Assembly: GCF_019052655.1 (NCBI RefSeq)
Contig: NZ_JAHQVB010000029.1
Location: 1-23,117, forward strand
DNA from: Holdemanella porci
Lineage (GTDB): Bacteria; Bacillota_I; Bacilli_A; Erysipelotrichales; Erysipelotrichaceae
Direction of reading: 5' to 3'
Length of the DNA stretch: 23,117 nucleotides
Shown: in pieces, positions 1-8,848 of the stretch
Position numbering within the stretch: position 1 is the first letter of the stretch
Layout: each line of letters begins with the position of its first letter
Made by a program: the position numbers and the translations under genes
Notes under the pieces: generated by a model
The model's input: the letters and a program-made list of their open reading frames with translations, nothing else
Databases searched by the model: none
What the model was told of the DNA's origin: nothing

Positions 1-2
1 AT

Positions 3-740
3 ATCATCAAGCGGTATGAGGGTGGTACTTATTTAGATTTGTTCGTGATTGAAAGCCAAAGCTATATCGATCAATCCATGGTCGCAAGAGTCATGGAATA
101 TGAAAGCGTTGCTCGTATGCGTTATATTCGCCAAAACTTTAAGCAACATGTACCTATGCATACAAGACTTCCCATGATTTTAACAGTCGTCTTATATGTG
201 GGTGAATCCAAGTGGAATGCTGCTAAAAGATTGAGTGAACTAGAAATTATTCATCCTGGATTTGAAGACATGTTCAATGAGTTTAAACTGAATCTGATTG
301 AGCTAAACACAAATCACAAGTATAATACAGGTGAAAAGGCAACACAGGACTTTTTTGATCTATTGCGTATGATCTATAGAAAACAGGTTTTAAAAGAAGA
401 TCTAGATCGAGAGTTTAATCGTGATGCATTGTATTTTGCGTATGTAGTGACAAAGAACAAAGAGTTATTGAGTATCTACAACAAAAGCGAGAAGGGAGAT
501 GTAAAAGTGTGCAGAGCATTAGATGAAATGTTTGAAGAATCAACAAACAGAGGAATCCAGATGGGTATCAAGCAAGGCATTGAACGAGGCATTGAACAAG
601 GCATTGAGCGTGGTGAAAAAAATACCCAAATCAAAATAGCGATTAAAATGCTTGTAAGAAATAATCAAACACTTGAAGAAATCTCTGAGATTGTTGGATT
701 AGACTTAGATGCGTTAAGAGAACTAAAAAGAAGTATTTGA
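3..740 (+). CDS. Rpn family recombination-promoting nuclease/putative transposase (5'-partial)
   Basis: The reading frame is open to the left window edge. Codons before the TTG at 39 encode a continuous sequence (IIKRYEGGTYLDLFVIE), so the start lies outside the window and TTG 39 is not the real start. The protein resembles the C-terminal two thirds of the PD-(D/E)XK 'Rpn/transposase' family, multicopy nucleases linked to RecA-independent recombination. Visible features are a conserved core (YLDLFVIESQSYIDQ, then an R-rich segment), a helical middle, and a tail with five tandem 12-bp units at 552-611 encoding GIQM-GIKQ-GIER-GIEQ-GIER. Such G-I-x-x repeats are usual in this family. The last 45 residues look like a small helical or HTH-like module (LEEISEIVGLDLDALRELK). 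The catalytic acidic residues cannot be fully judged because the N-terminus is missing. The family call is by pattern recognition. Confidence 0.72.
   Translation: MIKRYEGGTYLDLFVIESQSYIDQSMVARVMEYESVARMRYIRQNFKQHVPMHTRLPMILTVVLYVGESKWNAAKRLSELEIIHPGFEDMFNEFKLNLIELNTNHKYNTGEKATQDFFDLLRMIYRKQVLKEDLDREFNRDALYFAYVVTKNKELLSIYNKSEKGDVKVCRALDEMFEESTNRGIQMGIKQGIERGIEQGIERGEKNTQIKIAIKMLVRNNQTLEEISEIVGLDLDALRELKRSI
552..611 (+). repeat. Five tandem 12-bp units coding G-I-x-x
   Basis: Five consecutive in-frame 12-bp units run 552-563, 564-575, 576-587, 588-599 and 600-611. The last three are nearly identical (GGCATTGAACGA, GGCATTGAACAA, GGCATTGAGCGT). They lie inside the Rpn-like gene and could expand or contract by slippage without breaking the frame. 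Confidence 0.85.
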
Positions 741-742
741 TT

Positions 743-768
743 GAATGGATGTGTGATCACATCCATTC
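743..768 (+). terminator. Hairpin after the Rpn-like gene
   Basis: A perfect 11-bp inverted repeat (GAATGGATGTG / CACATCCATTC) with a TGAT loop begins 2 bases after the stop codon. Only a short T stretch follows (TTTA), so it may be a weak terminator or a 3'-end stabiliser. Confidence 0.6.
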
Positions 769-780
769 TTTACAAAGTGA

Positions 781-959
781 GGAGATGTAAAAGTGTGTAG
801 AGCATTAGATGAAATGTTTGAAGAATCAACAAAGGTATTGCACTAAATCAATTTGAAGTGTATCAAGCTATACTGGACAAAGGCTTCACTGTTAAAGCTA
901 TCGCATCCATCTTCTCAGTGAGTGAAGAATCGATTAAAGAATTTTTGATTTATGTTTAG
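781..959 (+). pseudogene. Frameshifted remnant of a second Rpn-like gene
   Basis: Bases 781-833 repeat 495-547 of the upstream gene with one mismatch in 53 (C512 versus T798). The inherited frame reads GDVKVCRALDEMFEEST and then stops at 844-846. From 834 a different frame, open to the TAG at 957-959, encodes 42 residues (GIALNQFEVYQAILDKGF...). That stretch resembles the C-terminal helical end of other Rpn-like proteins but is not close to the end of the upstream copy. The simplest reading is a degraded paralogue or recombination scar: a short piece of one copy joined out of frame to the tail of another. No start codon with a ribosome binding site is evident. Confidence 0.7.
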
Positions 960-960
960 T

Positions 961-993
961 TAAGGGTACGAATATTTGTATCCTTATTTTTTT
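961..993 (+). terminator. Rho-independent terminator ahead of the hrcA operon
   Basis: TAAGGGTAC (961-969) pairs with GTATCCTTA (978-986) over 9 bp with one G-U pair and an 8-nt loop. Seven T residues follow. It isolates the heat-shock promoter from upstream transcription. Confidence 0.75.
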
Positions 994-1002
994 AGTTGAA
1001 AT

Positions 1003-1029
1003 TTAGCACTCAATTGTTGACGGTGCTAA
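1003..1029 (+). promoter_or_regulatory. CIRCE operator (HrcA binding site)
   Basis: The left arm TTAGCACTC (1003-1011) matches the CIRCE consensus exactly. After a 9-nt spacer the right arm is CGGTGCTAA (1021-1029), which differs from the consensus GAGTGCTAA at its first two bases. Its place directly ahead of hrcA-grpE-dnaK-dnaJ fits HrcA autoregulation. Confidence 0.92.
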
Positions 1030-1044
1030 AAATTGTGATATACT
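1017..1044 (+). promoter_or_regulatory. Promoter of the hrcA operon
   Basis: A -35 TTGACG (1017-1022) and a -10 TATACT (1039-1044) are separated by 16 bp. The -35 lies in the CIRCE spacer and right arm, so bound HrcA would block RNA polymerase. The predicted transcription start is near 1051. Confidence 0.75.
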
Positions 1045-1087
1045 AATAGCAGACAAGGAAGATGAGTGCTAGAAGGAGGTCTTCACA

Positions 1088-2120
1088 ATGGAAATCACAC
1101 AACGTCAAAAGATAATCTTTAAAACAATAGTTGAAGAGTTTACTCGTTGTGCAGAACCAGTTGGTTCGAAGACTTTGATGGAACTTCTAGATTTCCCAGT
1201 TTCATCTGCAACCATCCGTAATGAGATGGCGACACTTGAGAAGTTAGGGTTGTTAGAGAAGACACATACTTCGAGTGGTCGAATTCCGAGTCAAAAAGGC
1301 TATAGGTACTATGTTGAACATCTTATGGAAGCGGATTTGGATGCTTCTACAAAGAATGCTTTACAGCAAGTCTTTAGTGAAAGACATTATTCGTTAGAAG
1401 AAGTTGTTCAAAAGAGCTGTGATATTTTGTCACACATGACAAATTTGACCAGTGTTGTTCTAGGACCTGATAGCAGGCATCAGACTTTACAGCATGTACA
1501 GTTGATTCCAATCAACAATCAAAGTGCTGTTGCGATCATTGTCACAGATCAAGGACATACAGAAAATAAAGTGTTCCAATTTGGTACAGATGTGTCCATG
1601 CAGGATATTCAAAATTGTACAGATTTATTAAATGACCAATTAGTGGGAACGCCTATTGAAGATGTTGTTGGAAAAATGAAAGAAATTGAACCGATGATGG
1701 CAGCAAAACTTGTTCGACATGAAGTTTTGTTTGAAGCGTTCGTTTCAGCCTTTATGCGATTTGCGACAGAGAAAGTTGCGGTTTCTGGACGAAGTAATAT
1801 GTTGTATCAGCCAGAGTTCAGTGACATCAACAAGTTGAAACAAATGATGCGTATTTTGGAAAATGGAAGTTTATTCCATCAATGGACGGATCAAGAGGGA
1901 AATGTAGCAATCCAGATTGGGGAAAGAAACGAGTTGTTACAAATCGGAGATTGTTCAGTATTAACGACAAAATTCCATTATAACAGCGATGAGGAAGGAC
2001 AATTAATGGTTGTTGGTCCAAATCGAATGCAATATTCCAAGGTCGTGGCCTTGATGAATTATATGTCAAATGTCATCGAAGACGTCTTTGGGACAGACAA
2101 AGATAAGGGAGGTGCCAACG

Positions 2121-2140
<20 letters not shown>
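1088..2140 (+). CDS. hrcA: Heat-inducible transcription repressor HrcA
   Basis: A 350-residue repressor that binds CIRCE and shuts off chaperone transcription; in this family GroEL is known to promote its active fold. The N-terminal winged-helix domain (about 1-80) carries the signature SATIRNEMATLEKLGLLEK followed by HTSSGRIPSQKGYRYYV. The rest is the GAF-like and dimerisation region. The ATG at 1088 follows a strong GGAGG site (1075-1080) and the length is normal. It is first in an operon controlled by the CIRCE immediately upstream, so it represses itself. The 3' end overlaps grpE by 20 bp. Confidence 0.96.
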
Positions 2141-4479
<2,339 letters not shown>

Positions 4480-4497
4480 AATAAATAAGCAACATTT

Positions 4498-4522
4498 GAA
4501 GTTCTAGCCACGCTAGAACTTC
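4498..4522 (+). promoter_or_regulatory. Intercistronic hairpin between dnaK and dnaJ
   Basis: A perfect 11-bp inverted repeat, GAAGTTCTAGC (4498-4508) and GCTAGAACTTC (4512-4522), closes on a CAC triloop in the 67-bp gap. No good T-run follows, so it looks more like an attenuating or mRNA-processing/stabilising structure than a full terminator. It could make dnaJ expression lower than dnaK. Confidence 0.65.
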
Positions 4523-4546
4523 TTCGTATCGTATGGAGGGATTCAC

Positions 4547-5659
4547 ATGGCAGAAAAACGTGACTATTATGAAGTGCTTGGCGTCAGCAAAAGTGCTACA
4601 CCAGATGAAATTAAAAAGGCCTATCGAAAATTGGCCATGAAATATCACCCCGATCGAAATCATGAACCTGGAGCTGAAGATAAGTTCAAGGAAATCAATG
4701 AAGCTTATGAAGTATTAAGCGATGAGAAAAAACGTGCAACATATGATCAATTTGGTCATGCAGGTATGGATGGAGCCTTTGGACAAGGTGGTGGATTCTC
4801 TGGAGGATTCACAGATTTTGGCGATTTAGGAGACATCTTCGGTTCGTTCTTTGGTGGAGGATTTGGAGGTGGAGGATCTCGCCGTTCAAGTAACCAGCCT
4901 CGACAAGGACAAGACCGTTACATGCAGATGCGCATTGATTTCATGGATTCAATTTTTGGTAAAACAGAAACGATTTCATTGGATGTGGATGAAACATGTA
5001 AACACTGTAACGGATCTGGAGCTGAAAGCCCAAGTGATGTGCAGACATGTCCTACATGCCATGGTTCTGGATATGTTATGTCTCAACAAAGAACACCATT
5101 TGGTGTGATTCAGCAACAAAGCGTATGTCCAGATTGTCATGGTACAGGTAAGAAAGTTACACGTGCATGCTCCCATTGTCATGGAAACGGATATGAGCAC
5201 CGTCGTGTAAAACTAGATATTAAGATTCCAGCAGGTATTCAATCGGGTCAACAGATTCGTATTCCTGGAAAAGGTGAAAGAGGAACAAATGGAGGGCCTA
5301 ATGGCGATTTATACATCGAAATTATGGTTACGCCACATCCAACTTTCAAACGCGAAGACAACAATATCTTCATTAAAGTTCCAATCAGTTCAATTGATGC
5401 GACAATTGGATGTACGATTCAAGTACCAACAGTATATGGCGATGTTGAATTGAAAATTCCTGAAGGAACACAGCCAAACACTAAGTTCCGTCTAAAAGGA
5501 AAAGGTGTAAAATCTCGTTCAGGACAAGGGGATGAATTTGTAGAAGTACAGGTTGAAATTCCACGTAAAGTATCTCGCAGAGAAAGAGAGCTATATGAAG
5601 AATTAAAATCAGGACAATCTGAATCTCCTTTTGAAAGATTTAAAAGAGCATTTAAGTAA
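4547..5659 (+). CDS. dnaJ: Chaperone protein DnaJ (Hsp40)
   Basis: The co-chaperone that delivers clients to DnaK and stimulates its ATPase, 370 residues. The J domain (1-70) has the HPD motif at 34-36. A Gly/Phe-rich linker spans about 72-112. Four complete CxxCxGxG zinc-binding motifs begin at residues 151, 168, 194 and 208, so this is a type I DnaJ. The C-terminal substrate-binding domains extend to the end. A GGAGG site at 4535-4539 precedes the ATG. It is the last gene of the heat-shock operon. Confidence 0.98.
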   Translation: MAEKRDYYEVLGVSKSATPDEIKKAYRKLAMKYHPDRNHEPGAEDKFKEINEAYEVLSDEKKRATYDQFGHAGMDGAFGQGGGFSGGFTDFGDLGDIFGSFFGGGFGGGGSRRSSNQPRQGQDRYMQMRIDFMDSIFGKTETISLDVDETCKHCNGSGAESPSDVQTCPTCHGSGYVMSQQRTPFGVIQQQSVCPDCHGTGKKVTRACSHCHGNGYEHRRVKLDIKIPAGIQSGQQIRIPGKGERGTNGGPNGDLYIEIMVTPHPTFKREDNNIFIKVPISSIDATIGCTIQVPTVYGDVELKIPEGTQPNTKFRLKGKGVKSRSGQGDEFVEVQVEIPRKVSRRERELYEELKSGQSESPFERFKRAFK

Positions 5660-5663
5660 ACGA

Positions 5664-5698
5664 AAAGAGCAGTTTTATTTCTGCTCTTTCTTTTTTTT
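5664..5698 (+). terminator. Rho-independent terminator of the heat-shock operon (also faces the thioesterase gene)
   Basis: AAAGAGCAG (5664-5672) pairs with CTGCTCTTT (5681-5689) across an 8-nt T-rich loop, followed by C and eight T residues. The stop codon of the minus-strand thioesterase gene is in the loop, so the hairpin lies between convergent genes. On the minus strand the following sequence is only TTTTCG, so it is weaker there. Confidence 0.88.
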
Positions 5699-6106
5699 CA
5701 TCTTGTCAGAATCTAAGAAGAACATTGTGAATGTGGCACGAGAAAGAAGTACATTTTCATCATTGAAGATAAATACCTCATATACTCCAGTTGTTCTTCC
5801 ACTTGAGATTTCTTGGGCAATCCCAATCAATTTGCCACCACGACCTGGCTTAATATAATTAATTGTACCCGTAAGTGTGACGCTATCTCTTCCTGTCGCA
5901 AAGCTTGCTGCTCCGGCGACTGTGTCAGCCAAAGAGAAAAGGGCTCCACCATGGACAAAGCCATGTATATTTAAAATTTGTTCATCAATAATCATTTCTA
6001 CCTTCGCAAAACCATGGCGAACTTCTGTTACACGCATGTCATTGCTTTGCAGAAATTGACTCGAACTATTTAGACGTTCCATTAAAGCCTGCATATTTTC
6101 TTCCAT
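5675..6106 (-). CDS. PaaI-family hotdog-fold thioesterase
   Basis: A small acyl-CoA thioesterase-like protein. The start is ATG at 6106 (reverse strand). A GGAGG site at 6117-6113 sits 6 bases upstream, while the alternative TTG at 6112 overlaps the spacer. The product is 143 residues with the family core at about 48-70, including GFVHGGALFSLADTVAGAA: the hotdog helix with its HGG signature and an Asp. The beta-strand pattern LTGTINYIKPGRGGKL is also typical. The C-terminus is very Lys-rich. It is the only clear minus-strand gene and converges on dnaJ. The substrate cannot be inferred from sequence; a housekeeping acyl-CoA or aryl-CoA ester is likely. Confidence 0.88.
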   Translation of the reverse strand: MEENMQALMERLNSSSQFLQSNDMRVTEVRHGFAKVEMIIDEQILNIHGFVHGGALFSLADTVAGAASFATGRDSVTLTGTINYIKPGRGGKLIGIAQEISSGRTTGVYEVFIFNDENVLLSRATFTMFFLDSDKMKKKKEQK

Positions 6107-6129
6107 AAACAACCTCCAACAATGCTTTT

Positions 6130-6138
6130 ATTATAGCA
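6130..6138 (-). promoter_or_regulatory. Extended -10 promoter of the thioesterase gene
   Basis: On the reverse strand the sequence reads TGCTATAAT, a perfect extended -10, ending 24 bases before the chosen start codon. No good -35 is visible 17 bp upstream. Confidence 0.6.
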
Positions 6139-6146
6139 TGAAATGA

Positions 6147-6155
6147 TGTTATAAT
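6147..6155 (+). promoter_or_regulatory. Extended -10 promoter of the 6185-7819 gene group
   Basis: TGTTATAAT is a perfect extended -10. It predicts a transcript start at about 6162, just before the ribosome binding site (6172-6177) of the first gene. It lies only about 12 bp from the divergent -10 on the other strand. Confidence 0.6.
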
Positions 6156-6184
6156 GCTTAATGTACTTAAAAAGGAGACGGATT

Positions 6185-6727
6185 ATGGATTCAAATAATA
6201 TATTTTTTAAAATCGTTGTGGGCGTTGTATTAGTTGGATACATGGCATTCATATTTTATCAAAGCTTAAAAGGTGGACTTGCCTACAAAAAGGAATTTGA
6301 AAACTTTAAAAACTCACATAAACACTACGAAACAATGGTCGATGGCGGTTATTGGATATGGGTCATGGTTGCGATGGCTGTTTTGGCATTTGTTTTGATG
6401 TTTATGGCACCAAAATTAGCTTCCAATGGACAAACGTATTATTACTATTTAGCATATGGATGTATTGGACTTGTATTTTTAGGGCTAGCCATTGATTCAT
6501 ATACACACCGTCGTATTTATTTCACAGAAGAAGGGTTCTTCTTTCAAGATACATATTATCGTTATCGTATGCTTGCAAATTTTGAATTTAAAAATGGTAT
6601 TGTGGCACGCAACTGCAATGTGTTAATGAGCAACCGTGATAAGATCGTAGTCACAAAAAAGATTGGTGAAGCATTACAGGAAAAACAAAAAGCATTTAAA
6701 AAAGCTAAGAAAGAACGCCGAAAATAA
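6185..6727 (+). CDS. Unknown membrane protein with three predicted TM segments
   Basis: I do not recognise a named family. The start is ATG 6185, 7 bases after AAGGAG (6172-6177). The ATG at 6161 lacks such a site and lies at or before the predicted transcript start. The 180-residue protein has hydrophobic segments at about 8-26, 57-75 and 84-104. A cytosolic-looking C-terminal domain follows, with aromatic-rich beta-like sequence (EEGFFFQDTYYRYRML), ending in a strongly basic Lys/Arg tail. The TAATG junction overlaps the next gene's start by one base, so it is coupled to the HAD phosphatase. Confidence 0.8.
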   Translation: MDSNNIFFKIVVGVVLVGYMAFIFYQSLKGGLAYKKEFENFKNSHKHYETMVDGGYWIWVMVAMAVLAFVLMFMAPKLASNGQTYYYYLAYGCIGLVFLGLAIDSYTHRRIYFTEEGFFFQDTYYRYRMLANFEFKNGIVARNCNVLMSNRDKIVVTKKIGEALQEKQKAFKKAKKERRK

Positions 6728-7500
6728 TGTTGTTTCTTTCGGATTTAGACGGAACTTTATTGGATTCAAACGGAAATGTCACAGATGAAGATGTGGAATG
6801 CATTCATCAATGGACACAAAAACATGCGTTTGGCTTTGTGACAGGAAGAGATCGTGCCTTTTGTTTGGCACTTGCCTTGAAGTATCAATTGTCCTGTGAA
6901 TATATGATCACAGATAATGGAGCTAATGCCTATTATAAAGATAAGAATGTATATTTTTCTTTGATTGATTTAAGTGAAGGTATACAAATGTGTAAAGCGA
7001 TTTTGGCATATAATTTGGATTTGTTTTATACAGACGAAGCGGGCAATCGCTATTATCCAATTTCATGTTATGGAAAAGAAAGACTTCATGTTTTTAAAAA
7101 GAAACAACCGAGTTTAGGCTTGTTTTCAGACGTGGATTTAATGGAATATTTAAATACACGACAATTTGGCTTAGCCAAATTGAGTGTGTATGTTGAAAAA
7201 GATTTGGATTTAATATTAAATCAATTTAGAGGATTATTTAAAAATTATGAAGTGATGGCTACTTCAAAAGATTATATTGAGATCACAAGAAAAGGCACAA
7301 ATAAATGGGAAGCCTTTTGTCATTTACCTGTCGAAGATGCAATTTTTATTGGAGATGGAGAAAATGATTTGTGTGTATTGGAAAAGCTAAATGACACATA
7401 TGTTATGGAACATACACCTGAGAGTTTGAAGGCATATGGTGTGTGTGTAAAGAGTGTGGCAGAAGCCATGAATATAGAAAGCAGGAAAGAAAATGTCTAG
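6727..7500 (+). CDS. HAD superfamily (Cof-type) hydrolase
   Basis: A probable phosphatase of small phosphorylated metabolites, 257 residues. Motif I is SDLDGTLLDSNG with nucleophile Asp6 and Asp8. Motif II is in FVTGRDR. A conserved Lys lies in TRKGTNKWEAF, and motif IV is GDGENDLCVLEKL. The large central insertion is a C2-type cap, as in Cof/YbiV-like enzymes. The ATG overlaps the preceding stop by one base, and the 3' end overlaps the next gene by 8 bp. Substrate is unknown; sugar phosphates and nucleotides are usual for relatives. Confidence 0.9.
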   Translation: MLFLSDLDGTLLDSNGNVTDEDVECIHQWTQKHAFGFVTGRDRAFCLALALKYQLSCEYMITDNGANAYYKDKNVYFSLIDLSEGIQMCKAILAYNLDLFYTDEAGNRYYPISCYGKERLHVFKKKQPSLGLFSDVDLMEYLNTRQFGLAKLSVYVEKDLDLILNQFRGLFKNYEVMATSKDYIEITRKGTNKWEAFCHLPVEDAIFIGDGENDLCVLEKLNDTYVMEHTPESLKAYGVCVKSVAEAMNIESRKENV

Positions 7501-7819
7501 AAAAAGAAAAAGAGGGGCGAAGGCAACGGCTGCCTCAATGGTAATGGATACATTGAAAAAAAGAGGGGCAGTGGATGAAAAGAGTGCAGTAGATGTAAGT
7601 GTATTTAAAAATTTGCCTTATGCCACTTCAACAATTAGTTATACAATTTCGAATCTAATGGAAGAGGGTGTTGTTGGTAAAACCAATGATGAAAGATTTT
7701 ATTATGATGATTTAGGATTCAAAGCTTTAGAAACAAAGTTTGTACGTGGATACTCAATGATTTTTATTGTGCCTATTGTCATTGCAATCCTTGTTTATGT
7801 TCTACAAAAAGTATTATAA
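7493..7819 (+). CDS. Small membrane-tethered winged-helix-like protein
   Basis: A 108-residue protein of unknown function. A basic N-terminus (MSRKRKRGAK) leads into about 60 residues that look like a winged-helix fold: MDTLKKRGAVDEKSAV, then STISYTISNLMEEGVVGK as a plausible recognition helix and wing. A single hydrophobic segment (about 88-106) closes the protein and would anchor it in the membrane with the DNA-binding-like part in the cytosol. The start overlaps the HAD gene by 8 bp. The fold is my inference from residue pattern. A membrane-bound regulator or an adaptor are both possible. Confidence 0.72.
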   Translation: MSRKRKRGAKATAASMVMDTLKKRGAVDEKSAVDVSVFKNLPYATSTISYTISNLMEEGVVGKTNDERFYYDDLGFKALETKFVRGYSMIFIVPIVIAILVYVLQKVL

Positions 7820-7824
7820 AAGAG

Positions 7825-7846
7825 TGTCGCAGCAATGCGACATTTT
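7825..7846 (+). terminator. Short GNRA-loop hairpin terminator
   Basis: TGTCGCA (7825-7831) and TGCGACA (7836-7842) form a perfect 7-bp stem capped by a GCAA (GNRA) tetraloop, followed by four T residues. It separates the HAD gene group from the sensing cassette, but read-through is likely with so short a T-run. Confidence 0.65.
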
Positions 7847-7867
7847 CTGTAAGGAAAGGAGATTTGA

Positions 7868-8848
7868 ATGGAGAAGCCAAAATCGTTTGTGTATATCATT
7901 TTCTGTTTAACGATTTGTCTAGCTTTTGCGGTAGGAAGTAACTACTTAATCAATACGATTACACAAGCGAATATGATATACAATTCGAATAAGCCACGTA
8001 AAATTGGTGCAACATATATGACCTACAACAATACGTTCTATTCGGTGGTCAATGAGGAAATTTCAAAAGTAGTCAAAGAACACGGGGATCAGCTGATTAC
8101 TTTAGATCCAGCTATGAGTTTAAAGAAGCAGAAGGAACAAATCCAATACTTAATGGATCAACAAGTGGATGCCTTAGTGGTTACGCCAGTGGATTATGAT
8201 GGATTAAAAGATTCTTTAAAGCTAGCCTATAAGAAACGTATTCCTGTGATTGTGGTGGATACGGAAGTTAAGCATAATAAATATGTGACCTATAGTATTG
8301 TCAGTGATAATTATGATGCGGGCGTACAATGCGCTAAAGATATGATGAGTAAGTTGGATCATGCCAATATTGTCTTGCTTCAACATTCGACAACTCAATC
8401 TGGTTATTTACGAATTAAGGGATTTGAGGATACGATTCAGTCCAACTCAAATTATAAAGTGGTTCAGAGAATGGAATGTGAGGGACAATTAGAGGAGGCC
8501 ATGCCAAAAATGGAGTCTTTTATTGAGGAAGGAATCGAATTTGATGTAGTGATGTGTTTAAATGATCCAAGTGCAATGGGCGCTATGGCCGCACTTTCAT
8601 CGAACAATATGTTGGAAGGCAAGTATGTGTATGGCATAGATGGAACGCCTGAGGCAAAAGAAATGGTGTCAGAAGGTAAAATGGCTGCTACTGTGGCACA
8701 ATCGCCAAAGACGTTTGGAAAGAAGACGGGAGAAGTCATTTATAAGATGTTTTCGCAAGAAAAAATCAAGAATAAAAATGAAGTGAATCCTGTGCAAATC
8801 ATCACAAAAAACAATGTTCATGATTATTCTACGGAGGGCTGGCAATGA
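7868..8848 (+). CDS. Membrane-anchored periplasmic-binding-protein-like sugar sensor (RbsB/Peripla_BP_4 type)
   Basis: A 326-residue extracytoplasmic ligand-binding protein of the ribose/galactose-binding type. A hydrophobic segment (about 8-28) acts as signal or anchor. No lipobox is evident, since its cysteines at about 13 and 17 lack the L-x-[AG]-C context. The fold markers are all present: KIGATYMTYNNTFY at the start of lobe 1, DALVVTPVDYDGL, IPVIVVDTEV, VMCLNDPSAMGAMAAL and YGIDGTPEA. No ABC permease or ATPase gene is near. Instead the stop overlaps the start of a histidine kinase gene by 4 bp (ATGA). This suggests it is a co-receptor that presents ligand-binding state to the kinase, as ChvE does for VirA and XylFII for LytS. 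The ribosome binding site AAAGGAG is at 7855-7861. Ligand is unknown. Confidence 0.88.
   Translation: MEKPKSFVYIIFCLTICLAFAVGSNYLINTITQANMIYNSNKPRKIGATYMTYNNTFYSVVNEEISKVVKEHGDQLITLDPAMSLKKQKEQIQYLMDQQVDALVVTPVDYDGLKDSLKLAYKKRIPVIVVDTEVKHNKYVTYSIVSDNYDAGVQCAKDMMSKLDHANIVLLQHSTTQSGYLRIKGFEDTIQSNSNYKVVQRMECEGQLEEAMPKMESFIEEGIEFDVVMCLNDPSAMGAMAALSSNNMLEGKYVYGIDGTPEAKEMVSEGKMAATVAQSPKTFGKKTGEVIYKMFSQEKIKNKNEVNPVQIITKNNVHDYSTEGWQ

Noticed and set aside
552..833. CRISPR-like repeats near the left end
   Set aside because: The repeats are either contiguous 12-bp coding units or a single 53-bp duplication. There are no regularly spaced repeats with unique spacers.
2070..2120. Longer GrpE start at ATG 2070, adding 17 residues
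   Set aside because: It lies deep inside hrcA without a ribosome binding site, while ATG 2121 has GGGAGGT at ideal spacing and begins a typical acidic GrpE N-terminus.
4851..5108. Plus-strand 85-codon frame inside dnaJ
   Set aside because: It is an out-of-frame shadow of the Gly-rich and zinc-finger region; Cys and His richness comes from the dnaJ codons.
6161..6184. Upstream ATG of the 180-residue membrane protein
   Set aside because: It coincides with the predicted transcript start and has no ribosome binding site; ATG 6185 follows AAGGAG.
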